Shown here one piece after another: positions 25,700 to 38,528 of a stretch of 64,000 bases of DNA. Position 1 is the first letter of the stretch. Every line of letters begins with the position of its first letter. This DNA comes from Apiospora phragmitis (taxonomy: Eukaryota; Ascomycota; Sordariomycetes; Amphisphaeriales; Apiosporaceae): NCBI GenBank assembly GCA_038363925.1, contig JAQQWL010000006.1:5250501-5314500 (forward strand), in the 5' to 3' direction. The translations under genes were made by a program, and so were the position numbers. Below the pieces are notes generated by a model. The model was not told the DNA's origin. It did no database searches and saw nothing but the letters and a program-made list of their open reading frames with translations.

Positions 25700-27530
25700 T
25701 TTAACCGTAATTAATATTACTTAATTAAATAACGTACCTTATAAGAGAATTAAATATATAAGTGAATTAAACACTTTTTAAAACCTAGTATAATTAAGTA
25801 TAAATTAATTCTACTATAACGTATTTAATATTTTAAAATTAATCGAAATCCTTATCTCTAGATACTTTTATATTATTTTAATAGGTACGAGTATTATGCC
25901 CGGGCTTTCCGTAAATTTTATAGCGTTATAAGCGCGTCTTAAACGTCCTCGTATAATTACTTTTTTAACGCGATTCGTTTTATAACTATTTATTAATATT
26001 CTTTTAAAACTATAAGTCTTTTTTAACTTATATACGAAGTGATCCTTTATTTTATAGCCGTTTTTTATTCGTACGGCGGCGCCGGTTAAGCATTTTATTC
26101 GCCTCTCGTAATACGATTACCTCACTTTTTAATAAAGTAAGCTAGTATATAATTTACGTTATATCTTTCGTAATTTAATTAAGCTTAATTAAAATTAATA
26201 TCGAAAAGCTATTTTAATATCGCGCGATTTAAGTTTTAATTAAATTATTTAAAGTTTTTAATTCTTAAGGTATAAGTAAGCCGAAAAAGGTTATTAAAAG
26301 CGTCGGCGTACGTAACTTTATATTTAATTATAAAATAATATATTCCGGGTTATATAATATAAGTCTTATTTTTTAAAAACCTTTTAAAATATTTAAAATA
26401 ATGAAAATCGCTTGGAATATTTTTAAGAACGTTACTAAAAAGTCCTCCTTTAAGATATAAATAAAATACGCTTATATAAAACGCTTAATTTCTTTTTTAT
26501 ATAACTTTTTTAATATATAAAAACAGCCGATATTAAAAAGTTAAACCTTATATAATAAATAAGAAGTTATATAAAGTATAATAATCGAGTTTTTTTTATA
26601 ATAAAGCTTATAAGTTATTAAATAATAACTTTTATAACTATTAAAAATTAATAAGCGATAAATACTTTTCGTATAAAACTTTTTATATTTATTAAAATAT
26701 CGAATTTAATTATTAATTTTTTCGTTTATAGTTTAGCCGTTCTTAATAGTTACGATAATTTAATTCTTCGGTAATAAGCTATTTTAATATTAAGAAAAGA
26801 AATACCTTTTCTTAATAAATATAATATATATAAAAATAGCGTAACTATACGATCCGACGCTTTAAATAATTATAACTTATTCCCGGTTTTTTTACTAAAT
26901 TACCTTAAGCCTCTCGTATTAATCGAAGGTTATAACGATTATTTCGAACGAGATTTAACTTATAAAAAAGCCGGTCTCGTTAAAGTTATAAATATCCTCC
27001 TTTTAAATCTTATATTTATTAATTATATTTTATATAAAAATAAATGACACATAATACCCGTCGAAATTTTTATAAAAATTCTTTAATTAAAACGCGTTTA
27101 AAGGTTTAATTATTATCGTATAAAGTTCGAAGCTTAATTAACGCCGACGCGTCTCGCGTCGTGTTAATAAAGTAATCGATTCGCTATATCTTTTATATCG
27201 CTAAGCCGAGGAAAAGACGATTACGAATTTAAATTAATTATATATTTAATAATCGCCCCTTTTCTTAAATCTATTAACTTTCGAGATTTTACGTTTTATA
27301 ATGCGACCGAGCCGTCGGTTACGGAGGGTTATATAAGGGACTTTATATATTTAAACTATACGCCGGAGATTTAATTTTAAGTTATTTTAAAGCGTTTAAA
27401 AAGCTAGAAGTATTTACTTCTCTTCTTAAATACCGACTATATTATATTATAAAAGAAATTAAGTATAAATGCTATTTAAATAAAATATAGCGAAAGTGTT
27501 TAATTTATTTATAAGGTACGTTATTATTAA
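25700..27530 (+). repeat. Large inverted repeat, arm 1
   Basis: Matches the reverse complement of 28650-31190 along its whole length once the LTR insertion in arm 2 is removed. Anchors: 25890 with 30985, 26050 with 30850, 26490 with 30390, 26880 with 29335, 27150 with 29015, 27390 with 28780 and 27510 with 28670. Spacing is conserved and nearly all mismatches are transitions. The family is unknown; no protein can be read through the mutations. Confidence 0.85.
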
Positions 27531-28649
27531 GCTATTCGGTATAATTTTATTAAATTACCTCTTATTTAACCGAAATTAGTATTAATTAACTAAATATTAT
27601 TAAACTACTCGGTATAGTTTTATTAAATTACCTCTTACTTTATTATTATATAACTTATTTTTAGCTATTTATATTATTTTATCCATTTTTATTTATTTAT
27701 AATTAAATAGCTTTATCGTGCTATTATCGTAATATTAATTCTCGTAAGCGCCTTAGGGTATAGTATCGCCGTGCTCGATGGTGGGTCTAGCCGTATAATT
27801 AAGTTAGGTAGTAATATATATTTTTATTTAAAATATCGTATTTAGTTTTAATATTCGCGATTAATACGAATTAGCCGGAAATAATATTTATATCTTTATA
27901 AAAAGCCGTTTAATAATTATATTAATCGTTTATTTAAGTTTTAAAATTTATATTACGATCGATAAAGCGTTTAATTTAATACTTATTAACGCGGTCGCCG
28001 CCGCGCGACTTTAAAAAAAAAATTAACTATATCTCTTATAATATTAATATTAAGAGGTATTCTTTAAGTATTTAAATTAATTATATAATTATAAATCACT
28101 TTTTTAATTAAATTAAACCTATATTATAGATGTCGGATTTCGCGTCGAGGCTCGATACCGCGGAGTCGGTCGCCTAGAGTAGCTCAGGGGACGTCGTATA
28201 CTTTCGTAACAGCTCTTTAGCTAATTCGATTCGAACCTTCTCGCGTTACTTAAATTATTAAAACAATAGGATCTTTTTTTTAATTAAATTAATATTATAG
28301 TTAAAAGAGTATTACCTATTTAAGTTTAATTATATAAATTAAAAAAGTGGTCGATTTAATAATATAATTAACTTAGTAATAAACTACGTTAAAAGAAGAA
28401 CTTTATAAATATAAGTAGCTTTTTAAATAATAAATATTAATTAATTAATAACTTTTTTTTATAAAAAAAGCTTTTTAAAAAACTAAATAATTAATTTTAA
28501 ATAATAAAGTATACTATTTTTTAATTAATAAAGGCTAAAATAATTTAAATTAATTATAACGCTTTTATTATAAGCTTTTTAATAAAGAAATATTTATATT
28601 AATACTTTTAGTAAAATTAAATCCTTTATAATTAATATAATTTATAAAC

Positions 28650-31190
28650 GAAATAATTATATAAGCGAATTAATTACTTTCGTTAAATTTCGTATAAATA
28701 ACTTTTATAACTTAATTCCTTTATTATTTATTATAATTAATACTTAAGAAAAAGGGTAAATAGTCTTACCGCTTTAAGCGCTTAAAAATAACTTAAAATT
28801 AAGTTTTTAACGTGTAGCTTAAACGTATAAAGTCTTTTATACGACCCTTTAACTGACAGCTCGGTATTTCTATAAAACGCGAAATATCCGCTAATTTTTA
28901 AAAATTCACGGATTTCGAAAAAGATATAATTATATAATATATAATCGAATTAAATTCGCGATCGTTTTTTCCCCGGATAAGTAGCGTTAAAGATATAACG
29001 AATCGACTACTCCGTTAACGCGACGCGGGACGCGTCGGCGTTAACTAGGCCTCTAATTTCGTACGATAGTAACTAAACCTCCGGACGCGTTTTAATTAAA
29101 GAATCGATTATTAAAAAGTCTTTTATAAAGATTTCAACGCTTATCGCGCGTAGTTTACCCTCGTACGGGATATAATTTATAAATATAAGATTTAAAAAAA
29201 GAATATTTATAACTTTAATAAAACCGGCTTTTTTATAAGTTAAATCTCGTTTAAAATAATTATTACTACTTTTAATTAACGCGGAAAGCTTAAAATAATA
29301 TAATAAAAAAACCGGGAATAAGTTATAATTATTTAAAACGTTAAATTATTTAATTATAATATTCTTTTATATATTTTATTTATTAACAAAACATACCTCT
29401 TTTTTTAATACGAAAATAACTTATTATTAAAAAACTAAGTAATTATAATTATTAAAAACGGCTAGACTATAAATAAAAAAAGCGAGGACTAGTGTTACAA
29501 CCCGACTTAACCATGCGGCTAAAAGACCCCACTTACTAGTACGGGGATACGATAACCCGGTCCGGCTACGATATTATAACTAATAATCGCACTACTAGCT
29601 ATATTAATATATACGTAGCTACACTTTAATAACGTACGACAAGATAAGCGGCCCTAGCTCGTATAGTAATAGAACGAATAAAAATAAATATAATAATAAA
29701 GTATAATAAGTCACGTAACGGACCCCGGAGCAATAAAAAGCACGACGCTCGAAATAAGCTAACTAAGGTTAAATCACCGTAATCTAAGGGATAGATCACC
29801 GTAAGCTAGTAACGAGATTACTATAAACTTATAGGTACTTTAAAAAATTAATAAAAAAAGAATTAAATATATAACGAGAAATATCTCTTATATATTTTAT
29901 AGAAATACTTTTTATTTTAATAATTAATTTAAATATTAATTTAATTTATTAATAAAATAAATAATTTTAACGACTTTATTATAAATACTTTTAAGTTTAC
30001 GTATTTTAATTACCTTCGTTCTTACGAATTATTACCCATTATATCGATAAAAGCGGACTTTTATCGCACGTTTAAATACTCTCTCGTATTATTAATATAA
30101 ACCCTAGTACGTCTTACTAGGTTTCTTTTAAAACCCGGGTAGCGTTCGTTACAACTAGATTCGATACTTTAATAAGTATACGAAGTTTTATATAAAAAAT
30201 ATTTATCGCTTATTAGTTTTTAACGATTATAAGAGTTATTATTTAATAATTTTTAAGCTTTATTATAAAAAGAACTCGATAATTATACTTTATATATTTT
30301 TTTATTTATTATATAAGCTTTAACTTTTTAATATTAATTATTGTTATATATTAAAAAGGTTGCACGAGAAAGAAATCGACGGTTTTATACGGGCGTATAT
30401 TACTTATATTTTAAAGGAGGACTTCTTACTAGCGTTTTTAGAAGCGTTCTATGCGACTTTTATTATTTTAAATATTTAGGGAAGTTTTTAAAAAGCAGGA
30501 TTTATATCCTATAATCCGGAATCTATTATTTTATAATTAAATATAAAGCTATATACGCCGACGCCTCCGGCGACCTTTTTTCGGCTTATTTATAACTTAA
30601 GAATTAAAAACCTTAAATAATTTAATTAAAGCTTAATTTTAAACCGAGTATATTAAAAATCGAATCGCGTAATACTAAAATAGCTCTTTAATATTAATTT
30701 TTATTAAATTTAATTAAATTGTGAAAAGTATAACCTAAATAATACACCGGCTCGCTTTATTAAAAAGTGAGGTAACCGTATTATAAGAGGTAAATAAAAT
30801 GCTTAGCCGGCGCCGCCGTGCGAAAAAAAAACGGCTATAAAATAAAGGATTACTTTATAAATAAGTTAAAAAAGACCTATAGTTTTAAAGGGATATTAAT
30901 AAATAATTACAAGATAAATCGCGCCGGAGTAATGGTCGTATAAAAAGGCTTAAAACGCGCCCGCGGCGCTATAGAATCTACGGGGAGCCCGGGTATAATA
31001 CGCGTACTTATTAAAACGATATAAATATATTTAATAATAAGGATTTCGATTAATTTTAATATATTAAATACGTTATAGCGAAATTAATTCATACTTTATT
31101 ATATAAAGTTTTAAACAGTAGTTAATTCGTTTATATAGTTATTTCGCTTATAAACTACGTTATATTATTTCGATTATTTAAATAATTAAA
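28650..31190 (-). repeat. Large inverted repeat, arm 2 (contains a solo LTR)
   Basis: Reverse-orientation partner of 25700-27530. It is about 670 bases longer because the solo LTR and its duplicated target site (29488-30158) interrupt it; removing them gives arms of almost equal length. The loop between the arms is about 1.1 kb (27530-28650). Confidence 0.85.
29493..30153 (+). mobile_element. Solo LTR with 5-bp target-site duplication
   Basis: Begins TGTTACAACCCGAC and ends GCGTTCGTTACA, so it has TG...CA termini. It is flanked on both sides by ACTAG (29488-29492 and 30154-30158). The uninterrupted counterpart in arm 1 near 26700-26720 shows the empty site, which confirms an insertion of 661 bases. 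The lack of internal region and second LTR identifies it as a solo LTR of an LTR retrotransposon. Its first 350 bases are markedly less AT-rich than the surroundings. Confidence 0.9.
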
Positions 31191-31760
31191 AACCTTTTAA
31201 TATTATATATCTTATTATATCTCTCTTTAATAATATAAGTTATTATATATATTACTTTAATATTATTAATTAATATTAACGAGTTAAAACCTCTACTTAA
31301 TGCTCTTTACTTTCTATTAATTATAAGGGCCCTACGCGAGAGGCTTTTAAAAGAGAGACTTTAAAAAGGGTAATGTCGTTTTAAAGGAGTAGCTTTAATA
31401 GGCCGCTGTTTAACTTATAGAAAGAATAGCTATAATAATCGAAAGTGTAAGAAACTATATAATAGTTTTAAAGCTAAGGCTTATTAGACTTCGAGGCGTG
31501 CTTTAATAAACAGTATTAGTAAAAAAGAAAGGCGGTATAGTTAAAAATTAATAAGGTAAATAAATCTTTATAAGGGTTGTATAGGGTATCTTAAATCCTT
31601 TACTCTATAATTAATTTCGCATTACTCATGTTCACTGTTTAAAAGCGCTATTAAAGGCTGTCACCTAGACTCGCATAGTAAAGGATTTCATTAATAGCCC
31701 TTTAAGATCATTAATTATTATAATAATATTTTAATCTACTATATAGTGTTGCATCGCCAT

Positions 31761-33651
31761 GCGGAGTGTACAGTAATACTTTTAAAGTAAGCATCACGTT
31801 AAGTCGTCTAAGGAACGCCGACGAGGAACCGAGAGAAGCTCACGTGCCTCACGTGTCTCCGGGCTTCGATGTGGGAAAATTCGGTGATATCGCGGTTGAT
31901 CCAGTTATACTCGACCGTTTTGCACCGGAGAATTTTTATGATGTGACGAATGAGCACGATCCGTGGGGTGGTGGATGTGCCCAAGGTCTGGTAGAGAGAA
32001 CGCCAACGTAGGACCTGACTGCCTGATCGTGCAATTGCCACGGAATACGGGCGCTATGTCAGGCCATAACCCACCTCCAATTTCTCCAACTCCCAACTCT
32101 GCAGGTCATCAGCTCCGGCAAGCCTTGTGCGGAGTAGCTACTCTGGGAAGTGATGATGGAGAAACGCGGGCTTTTTCTGCTTCTCCTTCTTCGCGACTTT
32201 CCTCCTCTATTGCGGGCAACCCGCAATGCAGTCATTTCCCCGCAGGCGTCGGAAAAAGCCCGAGTCAGAAGTGGACACTTGCAACGTGCGCACATAACGG
32301 TTAGTCAGGGCAAGATTAACTCATCTCAGAGACTCGGCGGGCGCAGCGAAAGCAGGGCATACCGTGGTTCGAATCAGAGCTGCGTTCTTGGCAATCTAGG
32401 AACGAGTCATTGCCGAGACCTCTGGTGCTTTCCACTCGATGCTTTTGCGATGTCGATGCCAATCCTCGTTAAGACCGTAATCCCCGAAGTGCCCTCCCTG
32501 CTTTGGGCCTCGTGCCTTCCTATTTCCTCAAGAAACAACGCGACCAGTTCAGCCAAGTGCCCAAAGGGCCGATTAGACTGCGGGGGAGGCTGGAAACCTG
32601 GTCTGCTTCCCCAGTTTCTGCGCTGACCGCCCACACCAACGTCATGAGACGATCTCTAGCTCTGCCAATGCGGGAAAACATCGGTCGTCGTGCTTCTTTG
32701 GGAAGACTTCGTTGAGTTCTCTACGAAAAAACAAGGCCCTTCCCGACAACAGAACGTGGGAACCCGAGTCTTGGGACTGGAGGTGGAGACTTGGGAGAAA
32801 AGTCTGGAGATGCTCCTGTGGAGAAATTCCCTCGCGCTTACCCTCGCTATGCCTCATTCGTCCAGCTTCCCCAAATCATGGCATTCGAACCGGCTCGTTT
32901 GCTCGTCTCTCTCTCCAACGGGACGTTGAAAGAGATCTACCGTCCAAAGGAAAACCTGCCATCTATGGGGTCCAAGATTCACCTTGCATGAACCTTTGAA
33001 TCTCTGTTATTGCTAAAGGACAGACAGTCCAATCATGAACCAGCCACTGGCCCTACCCGAGCCTAGCTGGCTAGCTGAGCTGCGCATTCTTGTCTAAGAC
33101 CTAACTGACAAATGGATTTGATGACCCTTACCACAATAGCATGATATCGTGGCTTGCTTGAATGTTTACCCCGTGGGCCAATAATCCGCACTGCATGGCA
33201 CCCTTGACACCCTGGCCTGCACTCCACATTCCACCCACAGAACACGGCGACACCTCGGTCCAGGGACTTTGCTTGCCCCCCATACAAGCCCAACTTCTTC
33301 TCGAAGCTGTTGTGCTTTCCATACAGGGCATGGCCTACTACATACGGTGGTACGGACGGTACTTCACGACCACCGAGCCTGCCTGACCGATGTCATTCGC
33401 AGCGCGCGCCCAGAGTCCGGGTCGCGCGGGCAAGTCCTCTGTCCATGGCTGGGAACCCTGCTGCTCCCACCCATGGGCACTAATGCCAAGCCGAGGACCT
33501 TGTGCTTCCCCGACTGTTCGTACGTAAATGTACAGACGGGATATCGTTCGCGGGGTTCGATGACATGACCTCGACAGAACCGGAAGCATCCCGACATGTA
33601 GCAGTGGGTAGACGTGACCGCTGCCCCGGTGGTCAGCCTGACTCGCCCGCG
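31761..33651. other. Gene-poor region upstream of the GH3 gene
   Basis: Normal composition resumes near 31760. Several open frames overlap on both strands but none shows domains, codon bias or splice logic. The last part is the beta-glucosidase promoter. Confidence 0.45.
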
Positions 33652-33657
33652 TATAAA
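33652..33657 (+). promoter_or_regulatory. TATA box candidate of the GH3 gene
   Basis: TATAAA, 77 bases upstream of the terminal part of the leader and 82 bases before the ATG at 33734, followed by a CA-rich leader. Confidence 0.5.
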
Positions 33658-33733
33658 GACCCGATGCCCTCCCCCCTCGGTTCACAGGAAAGACAGCCTC
33701 ACAGCCAGCGCCAGTGCCAATCATCAATTCACC

Positions 33734-36301
33734 ATGGCTTCTCCCCGGACCCTGCTTGTCGGCGCTCGCCGCCCTCGCGCCCGCCACCAATGCCCAAAAC
33801 TTTGGCGGTAGCAGCCGAGGTGCTGGTGACTTCACCTATGTCCAGCCCTTGAACACCACCATTCTCAGTGCTTAGGCCACTCGCCCGCGGTGTATCCTTC
33901 CCGTACGTATAGCCCCTAGAGAGTCAAGTCACCCGTGTCGATAAATCGCAGCTAACCTCAAGATAGCCAAAACCAATGGAAATGGAGGCTGGAAGGACGC
34001 CATGGCCAAGGCTCAGGACTTCGTTGCCCAACTGACAATCGAGGAGAAGGCCAATATGGTCACCGGTGCGGCTGGCCCTTGTGTCGGCAACATCCTGCCC
34101 ATCCCTCGTCTCGGCTTCAACGGTCTGTGTCTTCAGGATGGACCCCTGTCCATCCGTGTCGCCGACTATGCCAGCGTCTTCTCCGCCGGTGTCTCCGCTG
34201 CCGCTTCATGGGATCGCAAGATCCTGTACGAGCGCGGTTACGCCATGGGCGAGGAGTTCAAGGCTAAGGGTGCCCAAGTTGCTCTCTCGTAAGTTGTTCT
34301 TCGGCATGTCACCACGACCGTGCGTTCGTACCCGCTGACTTTACCAGGCCTGTCGCCGGTCCCCTTGTCGATCTGCCTACTCTGGCCGCAACTGGGAAGG
34401 CTTCGCCGCCGACCCCTACCTGACCGGTATCGCCATGAGGAGACCATCAAGGGCCACCAGGATGCTGGTGTCCAGGCCACCCCCAAGCACTTCATCGGCA
34501 ACGAGCAGGAGACCCAGCGCAACCCCAACTTCGACTCGACCGGCATCAAGGTCATCCAGGAGGCCGTCTCCTCCAACATCGACGACCGCACCATGCACGA
34601 GATCTACCTGTGGCCCTTCGCCAACTCGGTCCGCGCCAAGGCCGCGGCCGTCATGTGCCCGTACCAGCGCATCAACGGCTCCTACGGCTGCGCGAACTCT
34701 AAGACGCTGAACGGCCTGCTCAAGGGTGAGCTCGGCTTCCAGGGCTACGTCATGTCCGACTGGGGTGCCGTCCACTCCGGCGTCGCCTCCATCGAGAGCG
34801 GTCTCGACTTGAACATGCCCGGTGGCCTCGGCGTTTACGGCATGGACACCACACTCGGCTCCTTCTTCGGCCCCAACGTCACTCTGGCCGTCAACAACGG
34901 CACCCTCGATATGACCCGTGTCGACGACATGATCGTCCGCATCATGACGCCCTACTACCTCCTCGGCCAGGACAAGGACTTCCCCACCATCGACCCCTCG
35001 AGCGGCGCCCTCAACACCTTCTTCGCGCGCAAGGACTGGAAGGCCGAGGACTTCAACATGACCGGCCCGAGCAGCCGTGACGTCCGCGGCAACCACGGCG
35101 ACCTGATCCGCAAGCACGGCGCCGAGGCGACCGTCCTGCTCAAGAACGTCGACAAGGCCCTTCCTCTCAAGGCCCCCAAGTCCATCGCCGTGTTCGGAAA
35201 CGACGCCGGCGATGTCACCCAGGGCTTCCTGAACCAGAAGGACTTCGAGTACGGCACCCTCGCCACCGGTGGCGGATCCGGCACCGGCCGCCTGACCTAC
35301 CTGATCACCCCTCTCGAGGCCGTCAAGGCCCGCGCCAAGAAGGACGGCGCCCTTGTCCAGCAGTGGTTGAACAACACCCTGATCGCCACCAGCAACGTCA
35401 CCGACCTCTGGAACCCCACTCCCCTGAGGTCTGCATCGTCTTCCTCAAGACCTGGCCGAGGAGGGCAGCGACCGCAAGCATCTCTCAGTCGACTGGGATG
35501 GTGAGGAGGTCGTCGCCTCCGTGGCCAAGAGCTGCAACAATACCGTTGTCGTGACCCACTCGAGCGGCATCAACCTGCTGCCCTTCGCCGACCACCCCAA
35601 CGTCACCGCCATCCTGGCCGCCCACTACCCGGGCCAGGAGTCGGGCAACTCCATCGCCGACATCCTGTACGGCGACGTCAACCCCTCGGGCCACCTGCCC
35701 TACACCATAGCCTACAACGGTACCGACTACAACGCCCCGCCGACGACGCAGGTCAACACCACGGGCATCGACGACTGGCAGTCCTGGTTCGACGAGAAGC
35801 TCGAGATCGACTACCGCCACTTCGACGCGCACAAGATCTCGGTCCGCTACGAGTTCGGCTTCGGTCTGTCCTACACCACCTTCGACCTGGCCAAGGACGT
35901 CAAGGTCGAGACCCTCGACAGCGAGATCACGGCGACCCCGCGTGACGAGCCCGTTCAGCCGGGCGGCAACCCAGCCCTTTGGGCGCCCTGTATAACGTGA
36001 CGGTCGAGGTGACCAACAGCGGCGACGTTGACGGCGCCGCGGTGCCGCAGCTGTACGTTAACTTTCCGGCCGAGACCACGCCGGCCGGCACGCCGCCGCA
36101 GCAGCTGCGCGGCTTCGACAAGGTCCTGCTTAGGGCCGGCGAACGGCCACCGTCAGCTTCGAGCTCATGCGCCGCGACCTAAGCTACTGGGACGTCATCT
36201 CGCAGGGCTGGGTCATCCCGGCCGGCGAGTTCACGCTCAGCGCGGGCTTCAGCAGTCGGGACTTCAAGGCCCAGGCTAAGGTTACGCCTATCAAGGCCTA
36301 G
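33734..36301 (+). pseudogene. Secreted GH3 beta-glucosidase with about eight frameshifts
   Basis: Starts with a signal-peptide-like segment (MASPRTLL, then in another frame SALAALAPATNAQ). Two introns are recognisable (33903-33966 and 34289-34347). The frames together cover a full GH3 enzyme of about 815 residues: substrate-site motif KHFIGNEQE, the catalytic nucleophile Asp in GYVMSDWGA (codon 34758-34760), the (alpha/beta)6 sandwich with AILAAHYPGQESGNSIADIL and a fibronectin-III-like end (EVTNSGDVDGAAVPQLYV). It would hydrolyse cellobiose and other beta-glucosides outside the cell. Single-base breaks lie near 33755 (+1), 33875, 34367, 34438, 35421, 35453, 35982 and 36141 (each one base short), mostly beside short G or C runs. 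No substitution stop interrupts the domain. It is either a young pseudogene or a gene with sequencing indels. Confidence 0.9.
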
Positions 36302-37219
36302 AAAGAAAGCCATGTCTGCTGGTGGCAGGAGTTAGTTAATAATTCTGTTCTCCCTCGAAAGGGGGGAACAAGATAATGATGACGCTTAATGGCTAGTTAT
36401 TTATTTATTACTGCCTACCTACCTATAAATAGGTATTTAATGTATATCATGAATCAAAATGAGTCAAAAATCAATTGGAGCGTTTTTATGTCTTCATGTG
36501 GGGATGTACTGGAACGATGCTTTGGTGTTGTGTCTTGTCTATAGGGGGTATGTTTGTAGTTTTTCCGCGGTTGCCAGCACTCGAGCCTGCTTCTTTGTGA
36601 CGAGCAAAGCTATACAGTGCTTTTGAATCGGAACTAAGAGCTTGCCAATCTGTGTGTCAATTAACAATGTGCTTCCAAGCTGTGTAACTTTCAGCTTGGG
36701 CTCGCTGGGATGGTTGAGATCATTGCCCCCTGAGGACAAATGACGGAGACGAATACGACTGGTGCTAGAGTACTGCTTGACTAACACGGAAGAACCTGGA
36801 TCATCTTGAAGCGGGCGGTGCATTCCTTCGTGAATGTAAGTTTATTCTTATCTCCCCAAATGCGCTCATTTATTACCACTGTCCTCCAATAAATAACCAC
36901 CTTACGTTCCGGTCCTCCGTAAAACAGATCGTGATTCCCATCAGTAGATGAGAGGACCAAATGATCCATTGCGTCAAAAGTCTTATGACGGGTTGCGATG
37001 TCCCATCAGCATTGCTCCTCCTCCTGAAGCAGTATCCAGAAGTAATAATCAAATCATATCCGTAATATCTATTAAGTCTATCATATCCAACGAAGTTGGC
37101 CGGTTAAGGGAGCTAGAACTTTCTCTAACGTCATAAGCCAACCATGATGGCTGCCACTGTAAGACAATCAACCAATCCCCTTTCCATGGTAGCACACTAC
37201 ACTAACCCGGCTCACCACC
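36302..37219. other. Convergent intergenic region
   Basis: 3' flanks of the GH3 gene and of the minus-strand gene at 37220. AT-leaning; nothing coding was recognised. Confidence 0.5.
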
Positions 37220-38528
37220 CTAATAAATCAGCCCCTGCGAATTCGGCTCCAATGTAACTTGGCTGCCGTCCTCGTTACCCTGCTGCTGGTGCTGCTGCTG
37301 TTGCGCGCTGCTGCCGCTGCCGCTTGGTCCGGATTGTGAGTTGTTGTCGGGACAGTGCAGTGCCCAGTCTAGGGGGTCTGCTAGATCGAAGATGTGGTCG
37401 TGGTCGTCGTCGAACCCATTGGTGTGCATGCCGTCGTAATCACCATGCGGAGGCGAAGAAGAAGAAGGGGCAGGATTCGGAGGGGGCTGTTCATGTCCGC
37501 ATCGCCACTGCTTTCTCGGTCCTGGTCTCTTCTCTTTCCCGATGACGCCCCCAGCGACAGCGAGAGCGTGGTGTCTCCGCCACTACGGTCTTTCTCTTCT
37601 TCACCAGGAATATCGGCAGAATCAGCAGTAGCAGGAGCACGAGCAGTAGTGTTGATCTCGTCGAAGCTCTCGAACTGCACGATGAGCCAGTCGCGGTGGC
37701 CCCGCCGCGCCACCAGCTCGAGCTGCTGCTGCACCGCCTGGACGTGAGACATCTTGAACAGGTTGGAGCCGACCTCGAGGCCGTGGTTGCCGCCGCCCGG
37801 CTGGCCGGCCCAGTGGACGTGGACGCCGCGGATGCGCGACTTGGAGACCTTTATCATCATGTTGTTTGTTGCTTCCTCTTCCTCTCCCACCAAGAACGAT
37901 AACAACGATGATTTGGGCACTGTCTCAGGCGGGTGTTCCTGCTCCAGCACCAGGTTCGCGGCCTCTTCGAACGTCTGGCGGAGGAGGGTTCCGGGCCTGT
38001 CCAGCACGTTTCGTCTCGTGGTAGTAGTAGTGCCGGCTGTCGAAGATCTCGACGGCGGCGGCGGCAGGTTTCTGGCTCCTCCTCCTCCTCCTCCTCTTCG
38101 GCCGTAGGGAAAGTAGGAGTGTGCGTCGTCGGGTGGCATGCCGCGCTCGTGATAATGCACGATCTTGCCCAGGTCGATGCTCTGCATGGGGTTGCAGGCG
38201 GTCGGGCAGGGCCCACAACCGTCGTGGACGAACTTGACGAGGAACAGATCGGTCACGTGGGTGGCGTAGTTCACGTCCTCGCATAGCATCGGGTCGTCTG
38301 GTAGTGGGGAGAGGACGGGCCGTTTCGGGTGAACGAGCGGCGGTGGTGGTGGGAGAGGGTACCGTCGTTGATATCAATGGGTTCCCCAGAGTGATGATAC
38401 TCATCCCGACCCCGGTGCTCATCCCCATCTCCGTCGATTTCCGCGTAAGGAGGAGCCGCCATGCCGGTTTCCAGGTTCATGTCGAATTCTTCGTAAGAGA
38501 TAGCCCCCTCGCCAATTGCCTGACTCAT
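37220..38528 (-). pseudogene. Unrecognised Gly/Pro-rich protein, frame broken twice
   Basis: Starts MSQAIGEGAISYEEFDMN at 38528 and ends at the stop 37222-37220, about 435 residues if joined. Three consecutive frames are linked by single missing bases near 38321 and 37485 (the latter in a five-base G/C run). The central part, MLCEDVNYATHVTDLFLVKF followed by VHDGCGPCPTACNP and DLGKIVHYHERGMPPDD, is non-repetitive and looks conserved in style. The rest contains poly-Gly, poly-Thr and His/Gln-rich stretches. I do not recognise the family. Continuous coding character on one strand with no stops other than at the shifts supports a real gene. Confidence 0.6.

Larger units (their letters stand above)
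22830..31760. repeat. AT-rich RIP-mutated block 2 (nested transposon relics)
   Basis: About 9 kb of extremely low GC, stops in every frame, near-absence of CpA/TpG and excess TpA, the RIP signature. Inside are a pair of direct repeats near 23.2 and 23.5 kb, three copies of one unit (one direct and partial, two forming a long inverted repeat), two LTR copies and a few less mutated islands (24600-24720, 28130-28250, 29493-29840). No intact gene remains. Confidence 0.9.

Noticed and set aside
30887..31600. Gene remnants in less mutated parts of block 2
   Set aside because: No frame exceeds a few dozen codons and no recognisable protein emerges.
32340..32385. GGTTCGAATC resembling a tRNA T-loop
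   Set aside because: No matching acceptor, D or anticodon stems at the required distances.
34416..35117. 233-codon minus-strand frame inside the GH3 gene
   Set aside because: Shadow of the GH3 coding strand with biased composition; the plus strand carries the recognised domain.
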